A stretch of DNA of 8,304 nucleotides from an uncultured Erysipelotrichaceae bacterium (GCA_947175465.1 CAMWMY010000044.1:1-8304), one strand, 5' to 3'; shown: positions 1 to 7,446, counted from the stretch's first letter. Notes: a model not told the origin generated them from the letters alone. Translations and numbers: made by a program.

Positions 1-3000
1 ACATAGAGGATAGGATATTTTCATTTCTTTGCATGAGTGTATCTCCTAAATTAGCTTTTTGTTCTTGTAAGTGTAAAATTTTCTCTTCAATGGTATCTTT
101 TGCAATCAGTTTATATATTTGTACATTATGATATTGTCCTATACGATAAGCTCGATCACTTGCTTGATGTTGAGCAGAAAGATTCCACCATGGGTCAAAA
201 TGAATTACAACTTCTGCACGAGTGAGGTTTAATCCTGTTCCTCCAGCTTTTAAGGAAATTAAGAAAACAGGTGTATCATCTATTTGAAACTTATCCACCA
301 TTTGTTGGCGCTGTTGTTTTAAAGTAGACCCTTCTAGGATATAATAAGGAATTTGCTGTTTCTTTAAGTGAGGTTCTAATAAATGCAATAAAGATGTGAA
401 TTGAGAGAAAATTAGAACTTTTTTATTTGTTTGTATGCATTGTTGAATGAGTTCTAAACATGTGTGTAATTTCGCTCCTATGGTAGGATAGTTTTCATAT
501 AACAATTTAGGATCGCAACATAATTGACGTAAGCGTGTGAGCATACTTAAAATCATCATACGGCTTCTAGATAAATCGTTTTGTTGCAAATGTTGATGTA
601 ATTCTTGGTGCATAGAAGCAACATTGGCCATGTATAGTTTTCTTGTCTCTTTATCAAGTTGAATGAAAAGTGTTTGTTCTATTTTATCAGGCAATTCTTT
701 TAATACATCTTTTTTAAGACGGCGTAGAAAGAATGGCTGAATTCTTTTCTTTAATATTTCCATCGCCTCTTCATCTTGTTCTTTTATAATTGGTTTTTCA
801 AATTGGTTATAAAATTCAGGATAGCTAAATAAATAAGAGGGCATTAAAAAATCAAAGATAGACCATAATTCCGATAATGCATTTTCTATTGGTGTTCCTG
901 TTAGTGCAATCCTATGATCAGCATGCAATTGTTTTACTGCTTTTGCATTTTGAGTTGTAGGATTTTTAATGTATTGTGATTCATCTAAAATACAATAGCT
1001 AAAAGAAGTAGAAGCATATTCTGTAATATCACGTTTTAAATAGTCATAAGAAGTGATAATAAGATGATATTGATGGCACTTTTCAATTTGATGTTGACGT
1101 TGTTTTGAAGTACCGTTGATTATACAATAACGAATGTGTTTAGAAAATTTATCAAGTTCATGTCCCCAGTTTAATATTAACGAAGAAGGGCAAACCACAA
1201 TCGATGGTAACTTTGTTTTTGTTTGATACTCAGACTCTAAAAGAGCAATAATTTGTAAAGTTTTCCCAATTCCCATATCATCTGCAAGAAGGCAGTGAAG
1301 GCCATGTTGCGATAAAGTTTTTAGCCATTGAAAACCTTCTTTTTGATATTCACGTAAAATAGGAGTTAAATGTGGAGGAAGAGAATAAGTTTGCTTTTTA
1401 AAGTGTGTAATTTGTTCAATCATAGTTGAAAAATCTGTATTGGTTTGCACAAAGAGATGCTTTGTTTCTTGTAAGCATTGATCTAAATAAAGGGCTTGAA
1501 AAGCATTACGTTCCCATTTTCCTTGGCTAAGTTCTTTTGGAGTCACTTGTAAGTTTTTCAATAAGTCTGCAAGCTCAGATAAAGAACTTTGTTCAATATT
1601 TAGAAAATCACCGTTGCGCATACGATAATATTTTTTATGCAGCTGATAAGCTTGTAATACAGCTTGTAATTCATCTATAGGAAAGTCATTAAAATCAATA
1701 TGAAAATGTAAAAGATTGCTTTCTAAGCGCACCCCAAAAGAAATAGGAAAAGATTCTTTGATGCGCAATTGTTGGAAACGCTTTGTTGTATAAACTTGTG
1801 CATAAGAACTAAGGGTTGGTAATCCCGTTTGTAAAAAAGTAAATAGTGCATCTTGATTATTTTCAATAGAAGCTATTCCTTGAGTATTATCTATATGGGT
1901 CATGTACTTTTCTACTAAAAGACGTATGTTCATCTCTTCCGCATAATTTCTTATGGTGGAATGCCTAACTTGGTGAAAAGCATTAAATTCTTGATCATCG
2001 TAAGTATGAATTAATTTTACGGATAAACAATGAGAGGAGGGAAAATCTAAATAAAGTTTATTGATAAGAGGAATTGGAGTGAGTTTTGTAAAGTCAATTC
2101 CTTTATAAGTAATTGTATCTGGACATTTTAAAAGAATATTTTGGTAAAAACGAAGCATATCTTTTGCTGTTAATGTCCATGTATTTGCACTATGTAAATA
2201 GCTTTGTAAAAAGGGAACCGCATATTGTAGGAAACTTTTATCACAACGATAGAGTGTTTGATGAAGCAAAATATATGGATACTCAATTCCTTTTAAAATA
2301 CAAAAGTCTTGTTCCATAAGAGATATATGATAAACATCTTGATCTTGTGAACATAAAATGGTAAAGGGAGGATTTTCTTTTTTACATACGAAAGGAAAGC
2401 TTCCTTCCTCAGTTTGTAAGGAAATCGTTTCATTTTCATAAAGATCAAAGAATGCATCGAATGCATGAGGAGATAAAGAAAAATAGCGATTTTGGGAAGA
2501 AGAATGGTTTTGACTTTCATGTTGATCAACATACTTCATCAATAAAGAAACAAGTTCTTGACTTTGGCTGTCAAAACATTGGATATGATGAAAAAGAGTC
2601 ATCTTTTTACTGTAAGTATAGGTGTTTTGCTTTTTTAGATTTTCTAAAAAAAGTGACATATTTTTTATTTGATAAGCTGTAGGATGACTAATTTTTAGAG
2701 TTAAATATGGGGTAAAAGAAGAATCGATAACAAGTGTTGGAATAAGATGAACCTTTTGTGAGTGATGTGAAGCTAGTATTTCTTTGTATTGCATATCTTC
2801 ATAACTTTGAAGAATTTCTTGTACAATATCATCACTTTGTAAGACTCTTTCTTTTGGGATATTATGTTTTGTTTGATCAAAAATATGAGATAAAGCAGCA
2901 CTACAATGCACACAGGGAAGTTTCGATTGTGCGTATTCTTTACATGTGCAATGATAGCCAGCAATGATTTTATCCACTTTATGAATAGAAATATTTACTT

Positions 3001-3172
3001 CATAATATGTTTTTTGAACTTGAAATGTCGCATGAATATATTGAAAATCAAAATCACTATGTTCATCGGTTTCAAAAGAGACAATTGCTTTTTGCTCGAC
3101 AAGTACTTTTCCTTGTTCATAAAGAAGATCATCTTGTAAAAAAGATTGTATTTGTTCTTTTGTAATATACAT
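1..3172 (-). CDS. SWIM zinc-finger / SNF2-family ATP-dependent helicase, 3' end cut by window
   Basis: This is a large superfamily 2 DNA translocase of the bacterial SNF2 type, likely a cytoplasmic chromosome- or repair-associated ATPase; its exact substrate is unknown. The minus-strand frame is open for 1057 codons to the window edge, so only a short C-terminal tail is missing. A SWIM zinc finger (C75-x-C77, then C87-x-H89) lies near the N-terminus. After a long middle region come Walker A DDMGIGKT (631-638), Walker B DESQ (730-733), LTGTPIEN (757-764) and motif VI QASDRAYRIGQ (1003-1013). These motifs define the two RecA-like lobes. SNF2 proteins usually have DDMGLGKT and DEAQ, so both motifs carry conservative variants. 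The ATG at 3172 is the chosen start because an in-frame TGA lies two codons upstream. The SD is weak (AAAGGG). The gene is divergent from pflA and need not be functionally linked to it. Confidence 0.95.
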   Translation of the reverse strand, partial: MYITKEQIQSFLQDDLLYEQGKVLVEQKAIVSFETDEHSDFDFQYIHATFQVQKTYYEVNISIHKVDKIIAGYHCTCKEYAQSKLPCVHCSAALSHIFDQTKHNIPKERVLQSDDIVQEILQSYEDMQYKEILASHHSQKVHLIPTLVIDSSFTPYLTLKISHPTAYQIKNMSLFLENLKKQNTYTYSKKMTLFHHIQCFDSQSQELVSLLMKYVDQHESQNHSSSQNRYFSLSPHAFDAFFDLYENETISLQTEEGSFPFVCKKENPPFTILCSQDQDVYHISLMEQDFCILKGIEYPYILLHQTLYRCDKSFLQYAVPFLQSYLHSANTWTLTAKDMLRFYQNILLKCPDTITYKGIDFTKLTPIPLINKLYLDFPSSHCLSVKLIHTYDDQEFNAFHQVRHSTIRNYAEEMNIRLLVEKYMTHIDNTQGIASIENNQDALFTFLQTGLPTLSSYAQVYTTKRFQQLRIKESFPISFGVRLESNLLHFHIDFNDFPIDELQAVLQAYQLHKKYYRMRNGDFLNIEQSSLSELADLLKNLQVTPKELSQGKWERNAFQALYLDQCLQETKHLFVQTNTDFSTMIEQITHFKKQTYSLPPHLTPILREYQKEGFQWLKTLSQHGLHCLLADDMGIGKTLQIIALLESEYQTKTKLPSIVVCPSSLILNWGHELDKFSKHIRYCIINGTSKQRQHQIEKCHQYHLIITSYDYLKRDITEYASTSFSYCILDESQYIKNPTTQNAKAVKQLHADHRIALTGTPIENALSELWSIFDFLMPSYLFSYPEFYNQFEKPIIKEQDEEAMEILKKRIQPFFLRRLKKDVLKELPDKIEQTLFIQLDKETRKLYMANVASMHQELHQHLQQNDLSRSRMMILSMLTRLRQLCCDPKLLYENYPTIGAKLHTCLELIQQCIQTNKKVLIFSQFTSLLHLLEPHLKKQQIPYYILEGSTLKQQRQQMVDKFQIDDTPVFLISLKAGGTGLNLTRAEVVIHFDPWWNLSAQHQASDRAYRIGQYHNVQIYKLIAKDTIEEKILHLQEQKANLGDTLMQRNENILSSM

Positions 3173-3196
3173 TTCTTCAACCCTTTCTATTTGTTC

Positions 3197-3205
3197 AGTA
3201 TAGCA
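3197..3205 (-). promoter_or_regulatory. Extended -10 promoter for the SNF2 helicase gene
   Basis: Read on the minus strand, TGC-TATACT forms an extended -10 element about 25 bases upstream of the helicase ATG. No good -35 hexamer is visible at 16-18 bases, which fits an extended -10 promoter. It lies about 50 bases from the -10 of the divergent pflA promoter. Confidence 0.5.
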
Positions 3206-3255
3206 TATTTTATTGAGAAAATCATAACATTCCTAAGCTCATAAAGTAAAAGATG

Positions 3256-3287
3256 TGTTATACTAAAAAAGAGGATAATTGAGGAGG
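3256..3287 (+). promoter_or_regulatory. Extended -10 promoter and strong RBS for pflA
   Basis: TGT-TATACT at 3256-3264 is an extended -10 element; no convincing -35 is seen. It is followed by the Shine-Dalgarno sequence GAGGAGG at 3281-3287, seven bases before a GTG codon. The RBS placement decides the GTG start at 3295 for pflA. Confidence 0.6.
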
Positions 3288-3294
3288 AATATTT

Positions 3295-4029
3295 GTGAAA
3301 GCAGAAGTTCATTCTTATGAAAGTTTTGGAACAGTAGATGGACCAGGCGTACGTTTTGTCGTCTTTATGCAAGGGTGTCCTTTGCGTTGTGCTTATTGCC
3401 ATAATCCAGATACTTGGCATTGTGGAGAAGGAAAAAAGAAAGATATTGATGAAATCGTACAAGAAATTTTAAAGTATAAAGCATATTTTAAAAATGGAGG
3501 CGGGGTAACGATATCAGGGGGAGAGCCTCTACTTCAAATGGAAGCTGTTATTTGTTTGTTAGAAGAATTAAAGAAAAAGGGAATTCATACATGTGTGGAT
3601 ACCTCAGGGATATGCTTTCAAAGCGAAGATGAAAAAGTAGTATCTCAATATGAGCGGTTATTATCAGTATGTGACTTATTTTTATTAGATATCAAACATA
3701 TTGATAATGAGAAGCATAAGGAGTTAACAGGGCTTCCAAATCAAAGGCCACTCGCTTTTGCGAAATTTTTAAGTGAACATGGAAAGTCGATGTGGATACG
3801 CCATGTACTTGTACCAGGCTATACCACAGATAAAGAATATTTATATAAGTTACGTTCTTTTTTAGATACTTTGCATACGGTAGAAAAAGTAGAAGTGTTG
3901 CCTTATCATACAATGGGAATTGTTAAATATAAAAAGATGAATCTAGTTTATCGCTTACAAGATGTGCAACCACCTACAAAAGAACAAGTAGAGGAAGCAA
4001 AATCTATTTTATATGGAAAAGAGGTATAG
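3295..4029 (+). CDS. pflA: Pyruvate formate-lyase activating enzyme (radical SAM)
   Basis: This cytoplasmic radical S-adenosylmethionine enzyme abstracts a hydrogen from the conserved glycine of PFL, creating the glycyl radical. The 244-residue protein matches the family length of about 245. It carries the cluster motif C28-x3-C32-x2-C35 within GCPLRCAYCHNP, and the SAM-binding motif SGGEP at 74-78 following a GGG stretch. The N-terminal SFGTVDGPGVRFV segment is also typical of PflA. The start is GTG with a strong SD seven bases upstream. Here pflA precedes the enzyme gene and is followed after two bases by a thioredoxin-like gene, whereas in many bacteria pflA follows pflB. Its expected target is Gly52 of the separate small radical subunit at 6530-6763, not a glycine on the main PflB chain, which is unusual. 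Paralogous activases exist for other glycyl radical enzymes, but the neighbouring PFL supports this assignment. Confidence 0.96.
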   Translation: MKAEVHSYESFGTVDGPGVRFVVFMQGCPLRCAYCHNPDTWHCGEGKKKDIDEIVQEILKYKAYFKNGGGVTISGGEPLLQMEAVICLLEELKKKGIHTCVDTSGICFQSEDEKVVSQYERLLSVCDLFLLDIKHIDNEKHKELTGLPNQRPLAFAKFLSEHGKSMWIRHVLVPGYTTDKEYLYKLRSFLDTLHTVEKVEVLPYHTMGIVKYKKMNLVYRLQDVQPPTKEQVEEAKSILYGKEV

Positions 4030-4031
4030 AC

Positions 4032-4331
4032 ATGAAACAAGGAATTACATTATTGGAAATACAAGGAAGTAGCTGTGCTGGCTGTGTATCTTTACATCAA
4101 GAAGTGATAAACATAATATCAAAGTATCCACAGCTAACTTATCGAAGTGTATCTATGGATCAACAAGAAAAAGAAATTAGAGAATGGATAGCAGCTTTGA
4201 AAATTGAAAAAGTGCCTACTTTAATATTATGTGATGGTGATCATGAGATTGCTCGTGTAAGCGGTTATCAACCAGCTGAAATTTTAGATGTATGGTTAGA
4301 GATGAAACTTGCCGAAATAAGTGAAAAGTAA
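4032..4331 (+). CDS. Small thioredoxin-like CxxC protein
   Basis: A 99-residue protein with a thioredoxin-like layout: an early strand, the redox motif C15-A-G-C18 at the start of the first helix, and a probable cis-proline in VPT (Pro62) before the strand TLILCDG. There is no signal peptide or membrane segment, so it is cytoplasmic. The CAGC dipeptide differs from the CGPC of classical thioredoxin, and a conserved Trp before the motif is absent (GSSCAGC), so the redox potential and partner may differ. The ATG is two bases after the pflA stop, with GAGGT in the end of pflA as RBS, so the two genes are probably co-transcribed and translationally coupled. A role in reducing PflA or PFL thiols, or in protecting the system from oxygen, is an inference from position only. 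It could also be a general thiol reductase. Confidence 0.8.
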   Translation: MKQGITLLEIQGSSCAGCVSLHQEVINIISKYPQLTYRSVSMDQQEKEIREWIAALKIEKVPTLILCDGDHEIARVSGYQPAEILDVWLEMKLAEISEK

Positions 4332-4353
4332 GAGAAAACTTCTTTATTTTCGG

Positions 4354-4383
4354 TTGACATGAAGAGGTAAAATTTCGTATACT
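4354..4383 (+). promoter_or_regulatory. Sigma-A type promoter for the split pfl genes
   Basis: TTGACA at 4354-4359 and TATACT at 4378-4383 are separated by 18 bases, giving a near-consensus housekeeping promoter. It lies just after the thioredoxin-like gene, so the PFL core and radical subunit can be expressed independently of pflA and probably at a much higher level. Transcription should begin near 4390. Confidence 0.75.
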
Positions 4384-4389
4384 AAATAC

Positions 4390-4525
4390 ATACATGATTG
4401 GAATGAGCAAAGTACAATCATCAATAAAATAGATGGCCTAATAGACTATCGTAATACCTGTTTTAATGGATCATTGGTATTGTTTATAAACGCCCGTTCC
4501 AGTAATGAAGAAAAGAGGTAATGAG
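4390..4525 (+). promoter_or_regulatory. Structured 5' leader of the split pfl transcript
   Basis: The predicted untranslated leader is about 130 bases. It contains inverted repeat ATGATTG (4394-4400) / CAATCAT (4415-4421). A second hairpin is AATACC (4453-4458) with GGTATT (4476-4481), and a nested AATG (4465-4468) pairs with CATT (4472-4475). This is followed at once by the perfect palindrome GTTTATAAAC (4482-4491). The palindrome could be an operator or an RNA stem. I do not recognise a known riboswitch, and the conserved core of the ZTP (pfl motif) riboswitch is not visible. Regulation by redox or carbon state is plausible for PFL but no clear Rex, FNR or CcpA site is seen. Confidence 0.4.
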
Positions 4526-6526
4526 ATGAAAGAGTGGATAGGATTTGAACCTGGACATTGGACAAAAGAAGTCAATGTTCGCGACTTTATTCAGCGTAAT
4601 TATACTCCTTATGAGGGAGATGATTCGTTTTTAGAAGGACCAAGTGACGCAACTGTGAAGTTGTGGGACATGGTTATGGAACTGAATAAAAAAGAAAAAG
4701 AAGCTGGTGGAGTATTAGAAGCAGATACAAAAGTTGTTTCTAGTTTGACATCACATGGTGCTGGTTATTTGGATAAAAACCTTGAGAAAATCGTAGGTTT
4801 CCAAACAGATAAACCATTTAAACGTTCTCTTCAACCATTTGGTGGTATTAAAATGAGCGAAAGTGCACTAACATCTTATGGGTTTGAGCTAGATCCTGAA
4901 ATAAGAGAAATTTTTACAAAATATCGAAAAACACATAATCAAGGTGTATTTGATGTTTATACAGATGAAATGAGAAAGGCTCGTTCATGTGCTATCATTA
5001 CTGGGCTACCAGATGCGTATGGTCGTGGACGTATTATTGGTGATTACCGACGTGTGCCGTTATATGGAATTGATTTCCTTGTAGCAGAGCGTAAAGAACA
5101 AAAAGCATTGTTAGATGGTGCGATGAGTGAACATAAGATTCGTGATCGTGAAGAATTGCAAATGCAAATCAATGCTTTAGAAGATATGAAAAAAATGGCT
5201 CAAATTTATGGCTGTGATATTTCAAGACCTGCACAAACAGCACAAGAAGCCATCCAAGCACTATATTTTGGTTATTTAGCAGCAGTAAAAGATCAAAATG
5301 GAGCTGCGATGTCTATTGGACGTATTTCAACGTTTTTAGATATTTATATCGAACGTGATTTAAAACAAGGTGTGATTACAGAAAAAGAAGCACAAGAATT
5401 GATGGATCACTTTATTATGAAACTTCGTCTTGTGAAATTCATGAGAACACCAGAGTATAATGACTTATTTAGCGGGGACCCTACTTGGGTTACTGAATCT
5501 ATTGGTGGTATGGGAATCGATGGAAGAACGTTAGTAACAAAAAACTCTTTCCGTGTTCTTCATACTTTAAATAACTTAGGACCTGCACCAGAACCGAATT
5601 TAACGGTATTATGGAGTACAAAACTTCCACAGGAATTTAAACGTTTCTGTGCGAAAACAAGTATTCAAACAAGTTCTATTCAGTATGAAAATGATGACCT
5701 AATGCGTTCGGAAATGGGAGATGATTATGGAATTGCATGTTGTGTAAGTTGTATGCGTATTGGAAAAGATATGCAATTCTTCGGAGCACGTGCAAATCTT
5801 GCGAAAGCATTATTATATGCGATCAATGGTGGTATCGATGAAAAGAAAAAGGTACAAGTATCTCCACGTTTTGAACCAATCCGTTCAGAATACCTAGACT
5901 TTGAAGAAGTTATGGTGAAGTATGATCAAATGTTGGATTGGTTAGCCGGACTTTATGTAAATACGCTAAATGTTATTCATTACATGCACGACAAATACTC
6001 TTACGAAGCTGCAGAAATGGCATTACATGATCCACAAGTTCGTCGTTTCTTTGCGACAGGAATTGCTGGATTAAGTGTTGTAGCGGATTCTTTAAGTGCT
6101 ATTAAATATGCAAAAGTAAAAGTAATTCGTGATGAGGATGGCATTGCTTATGATTATGAGGTAGAAGGAGAGTTCCCAAAATATGGAAACAACGATGATC
6201 GTGTTGATGAATTAGCAGCAGATCTTGTAAAACGTTTTATGAACAAAATCCGTAAACATGAAACATACCGTGATGGTGTTCCTTCTATGAGTATTTTAAC
6301 AATCACAAGTAATGTTGTGTATGGAAAGAAAACAGGAAGCACACCAGATGGAAGAAAAGCAGGAGAGCCATTTGCACCTGGGGCAAACCCTATGCATGGG
6401 CGTGATGAAAAAGGAGCATTAGCATCTTTACAATCTGTTTCTAAACTTCCATATGATCACTCAAGAGATGGAATTAGTAATACATTTTCCATCGTACCTG
6501 ATGCATTAGGAAAAAAGGAGGACTAA
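4526..6526 (+). CDS. pflB: Pyruvate formate-lyase catalytic core lacking the glycyl-radical domain
   Basis: This is the catalytic core of formate C-acetyltransferase, which converts pyruvate and CoA to acetyl-CoA and formate in the cytoplasm during fermentation. The N-terminus [28 protein letters not shown] and [12 protein letters not shown] are hallmark PFL segments. The catalytic pair Cys405-Cys406 lies in IACCVSCM, and GANPMHGRD is near the end. The chain stops at [10 protein letters not shown], exactly where ordinary PFL (about 750-760 aa) continues into its C-terminal glycyl-radical domain. The missing part is encoded by the next gene, three bases downstream and in the same frame. I chose the ATG at 4526 (666 aa) because AGAGGT lies six bases upstream and MKEW-GF resembles PFL N-termini; an in-frame ATG at 4505 (673 aa) has no SD. 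Cys409, next to the active pair, is a Pro in E. coli PflB as I recall it. Confidence 0.95.
   Translation: MKEWIGFEPGHWTKEVNVRDFIQRNYTPYEGDDSFLEGPSDATVKLWDMVMELNKKEKEAGGVLEADTKVVSSLTSHGAGYLDKNLEKIVGFQTDKPFKRSLQPFGGIKMSESALTSYGFELDPEIREIFTKYRKTHNQGVFDVYTDEMRKARSCAIITGLPDAYGRGRIIGDYRRVPLYGIDFLVAERKEQKALLDGAMSEHKIRDREELQMQINALEDMKKMAQIYGCDISRPAQTAQEAIQALYFGYLAAVKDQNGAAMSIGRISTFLDIYIERDLKQGVITEKEAQELMDHFIMKLRLVKFMRTPEYNDLFSGDPTWVTESIGGMGIDGRTLVTKNSFRVLHTLNNLGPAPEPNLTVLWSTKLPQEFKRFCAKTSIQTSSIQYENDDLMRSEMGDDYGIACCVSCMRIGKDMQFFGARANLAKALLYAINGGIDEKKKVQVSPRFEPIRSEYLDFEEVMVKYDQMLDWLAGLYVNTLNVIHYMHDKYSYEAAEMALHDPQVRRFFATGIAGLSVVADSLSAIKYAKVKVIRDEDGIAYDYEVEGEFPKYGNNDDRVDELAADLVKRFMNKIRKHETYRDGVPSMSILTITSNVVYGKKTGSTPDGRKAGEPFAPGANPMHGRDEKGALASLQSVSKLPYDHSRDGISNTFSIVPDALGKKED
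6516..6521 (+). promoter_or_regulatory. Perfect Shine-Dalgarno inside the pflB 3' end
   Basis: AGGAGG sits eight bases before the ATG at 6530 and within the codons for the last residues (KKED) of the PFL core. The core TAA at 6524-6526 lies between the SD and the start codon. Terminating ribosomes could therefore reinitiate directly, and free ribosomes could also enter. This site is stronger than the AGAGGT of the core gene, suggesting the small subunit is made at least as abundantly as the core. Confidence 0.8.
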
Positions 6527-6529
6527 ATA

Positions 6530-6763
6530 ATGACAAACAGAATTGACAACTTAGTATCTATGATTGATGGTTATGCAGAAAATGGGGGACATCATTTAAA
6601 TGTGAACGTATTTGATCGTTCTACTTTACTAGATGCACAATCTCATCCAGAAAAGTATCCTCAATTAACTGTACGTGTTTCTGGATACGCAGTTAACTTC
6701 AACAAACTTACAAAATCTCAACAAGATGAAGTAATTTCTAGAACAATGCATGAACGCTTCTAA
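6530..6763 (+). CDS. Stand-alone glycyl-radical subunit of split pyruvate formate-lyase
   Basis: The 77-residue product is the C-terminal radical domain of PFL as a separate polypeptide. It contains HHLNVNV (21-27), HPEKYPQL (39-46) and the glycyl radical signature [10 protein letters not shown], with the predicted radical at Gly52, followed by [13 protein letters not shown]. PflA should oxidise Gly52, and the radical should be passed to the Cys pair of the core protein. Unlike E. coli GrcA (YfiD, about 127 aa), which is a spare domain with its own N-terminal extension beside an intact PFL, this protein begins directly at the PFL linker ([12 protein letters not shown]) and completes a core that has no such domain. 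It lies three bases after the core stop in the same frame with a perfect SD and is followed by a terminator. A GrcA-like annotation would be understandable, but here the subunit is predicted to be obligatory. Confidence 0.93.
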   Translation: MTNRIDNLVSMIDGYAENGGHHLNVNVFDRSTLLDAQSHPEKYPQLTVRVSGYAVNFNKLTKSQQDEVISRTMHERF

Positions 6764-6783
6764 AAAAGCACTATAGAATGCAC

Positions 6784-6848
6784 AATGTCCATAAATAGCG
6801 ATATGATTAGTGTTATATAACATTGATCTGCTATCTATGGACATTTTT
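6784..6848 (+). terminator. Rho-independent terminator after the split pfl genes
   Basis: A 16-base stem pairs 6784-6799 (AATGTCCATAAATAGC) with 6830-6845, with a single A-C mismatch, followed by a run of five T ending at 6848. The roughly 30-base loop holds a second inverted repeat around TGTTATATAACA (6811-6822), so the terminator is a hairpin within a hairpin. Confidence 0.85.
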
Positions 6849-6896
6849 AATATTATGATGATTAAAAGATTATTTTTTAGATAGATTAAATAATAT

Positions 6897-6920
6897 AAAA
6901 AAAGTCTTCTTAGAAGACTT
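6897..6920 (-). terminator. Rho-independent terminator of tRNA-Trp
   Basis: AAGTCTTC (6902-6909) and GAAGACTT (6913-6920) form a perfect eight-base stem with a three-base loop. On the minus strand this is followed by seven T (6897-6903 complement, overlapping the stem end). It lies about 12 bases beyond the tRNA 3' end and ends that transcript. Confidence 0.85.
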
Positions 6921-6932
6921 ACTAATTTTATC

Positions 6933-7006
6933 TGGCAGGGGTGACAGGAATCGAACCCGCGTCAGCGGTTTTGGAGACCGTTATACTACCATTGTACTAC
7001 ACCCCT
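6933..7006 (-). tRNA. trnW: tRNA-Trp (anticodon CCA)
   Basis: The minus strand folds as a 74-base tRNA with encoded CCA. The acceptor stem is AGGGGTG / CACCCCT with discriminator G. The D stem GTAC / GTAT encloses loop AATGGTA, the anticodon loop CTCCAAA places CCA at 6972-6974, and the T loop is TTCGATT. The CCA anticodon reads UGG. The outermost anticodon-stem pair is A-C (27-43), where B. subtilis tRNA-Trp as I recall it has G-C; the remaining four pairs are good, so the gene is probably functional. It is flanked by its own terminator and a likely promoter. Confidence 0.95.
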
Positions 7007-7022
7007 AAATAATGACTGCTAT

Positions 7023-7054
7023 ATTATAGTATCATAGATATGGCTTTATATCAA
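7023..7054 (-). promoter_or_regulatory. Likely promoter of tRNA-Trp
   Basis: On the minus strand TTGATA (7049-7054) lies 17 bases before TACTAT (7026-7031). A better -10, TATAAT (7023-7028), overlaps it but has a 20-base spacer. Either would start transcription shortly before the tRNA 5' end at 7006. Confidence 0.4.
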
Positions 7055-7184
7055 TACAAAAATTAGACATATTTTTAATAAAGGATATATTTTCTAGAAA
7101 TCATAAATTTATAATGTGATAAGATGCATGTTACAAAAATAAATAAAAAGAGAGATATTTTGATATAATAGGTTTAAAAAATAA
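7055..7184. other. AT-rich spacer with no recognised gene
   Basis: The stretch is very AT-rich with frequent stops in all frames. No ribosome-binding site followed by an open frame, no RNA gene and no clear terminator can be supported. It marks the boundary between the core genes and the accessory stretch. Confidence 0.5.
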
Positions 7185-7446
7185 GGAGCGAAAGAAGTAT
7201 TTGAGAAAATAGATTAAGAAATACGAAGTACAATAAAGAAAATAGGAAGGGGTAAGAAAGCCACTGAGGAGGGACGAAACTTTTATATAGACGATAATTA
7301 TTTAGAAGTGAAATAGAATTAATAAAATAATTAGAAAAGAAGGGCCAAGGTATAATAGGGCAACAAGAGTTGTTGTTGGATTTAAAAATCCAAACCAAAT
7401 TATAGCTGAATTTTTCTCTAAGTCTAGCATATGTCTTAGTAATTAA
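7185..7446 (+). pseudogene. Decayed coding remnant, possibly a toxin C-terminus
   Basis: Three frames join into one protein-like sequence broken by stops and shifts. Frame one, 7185-7313, reads GAKEVFEKID, a stop at 7215, then EIRSTIKKIGRGKKATEEG and NFYIDDNYLEVK. Frame two, from 7307, reads SEIELIK, a stop at 7328, then LEKKGQG. Frame three, 7360-7443, reads ATRVVVGFKNPNQIIAEF and ends at a TAA at 7444-7446. No start codon with RBS is present, because a stop precedes the first frame, so this looks like the 3' end of a longer lost gene. I do not recognise the family. Its position just before a DUF2625 gene suggests the remains of a polymorphic toxin C-terminal domain with its immunity gene, but this is inference. 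It could instead be a decayed gene of another kind. Confidence 0.5.

Noticed and set aside
2113..3180. Several small open frames (60-90 codons) on both strands within the helicase gene
   Set aside because: They overlap the strongly motif-supported minus-strand helicase, lack good ribosome-binding sites and show low-complexity hydrophobic translations typical of AT-rich shadow frames.
4390..4500. ZTP (pfl motif) riboswitch upstream of the pfl genes
   Set aside because: The name suggests it, but the conserved core and the pseudoknot halves of that RNA are not visible in this leader.
4505..4525. Upstream ATG at 4505 as the pflB start
   Set aside because: There is no SD before it, and the AGAGGT that serves the ATG at 4526 lies downstream of it. 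PFL family N-termini also fit the 4526 start better.
6524..6526. pflB as a simple pseudogene broken by a nonsense mutation
   Set aside because: The stop is followed by an ATG correctly spaced from a perfect SD, the downstream domain is intact, and the linker seems lengthened. A functional gene split explains this better, although a sequencing check would settle it.
6933..7006. tRNA-Trp as a phage or island attachment site
   Set aside because: The accessory genes lie on the 5' side of the tRNA. No integrase and no repeat of the tRNA 3' end is visible in the window.
7174..7398. Minus-strand open frame of 74 codons
   Set aside because: It has a low-complexity Phe/Leu/Ser-rich translation with no SD or family likeness. 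The plus-strand frames here read as a more protein-like remnant.
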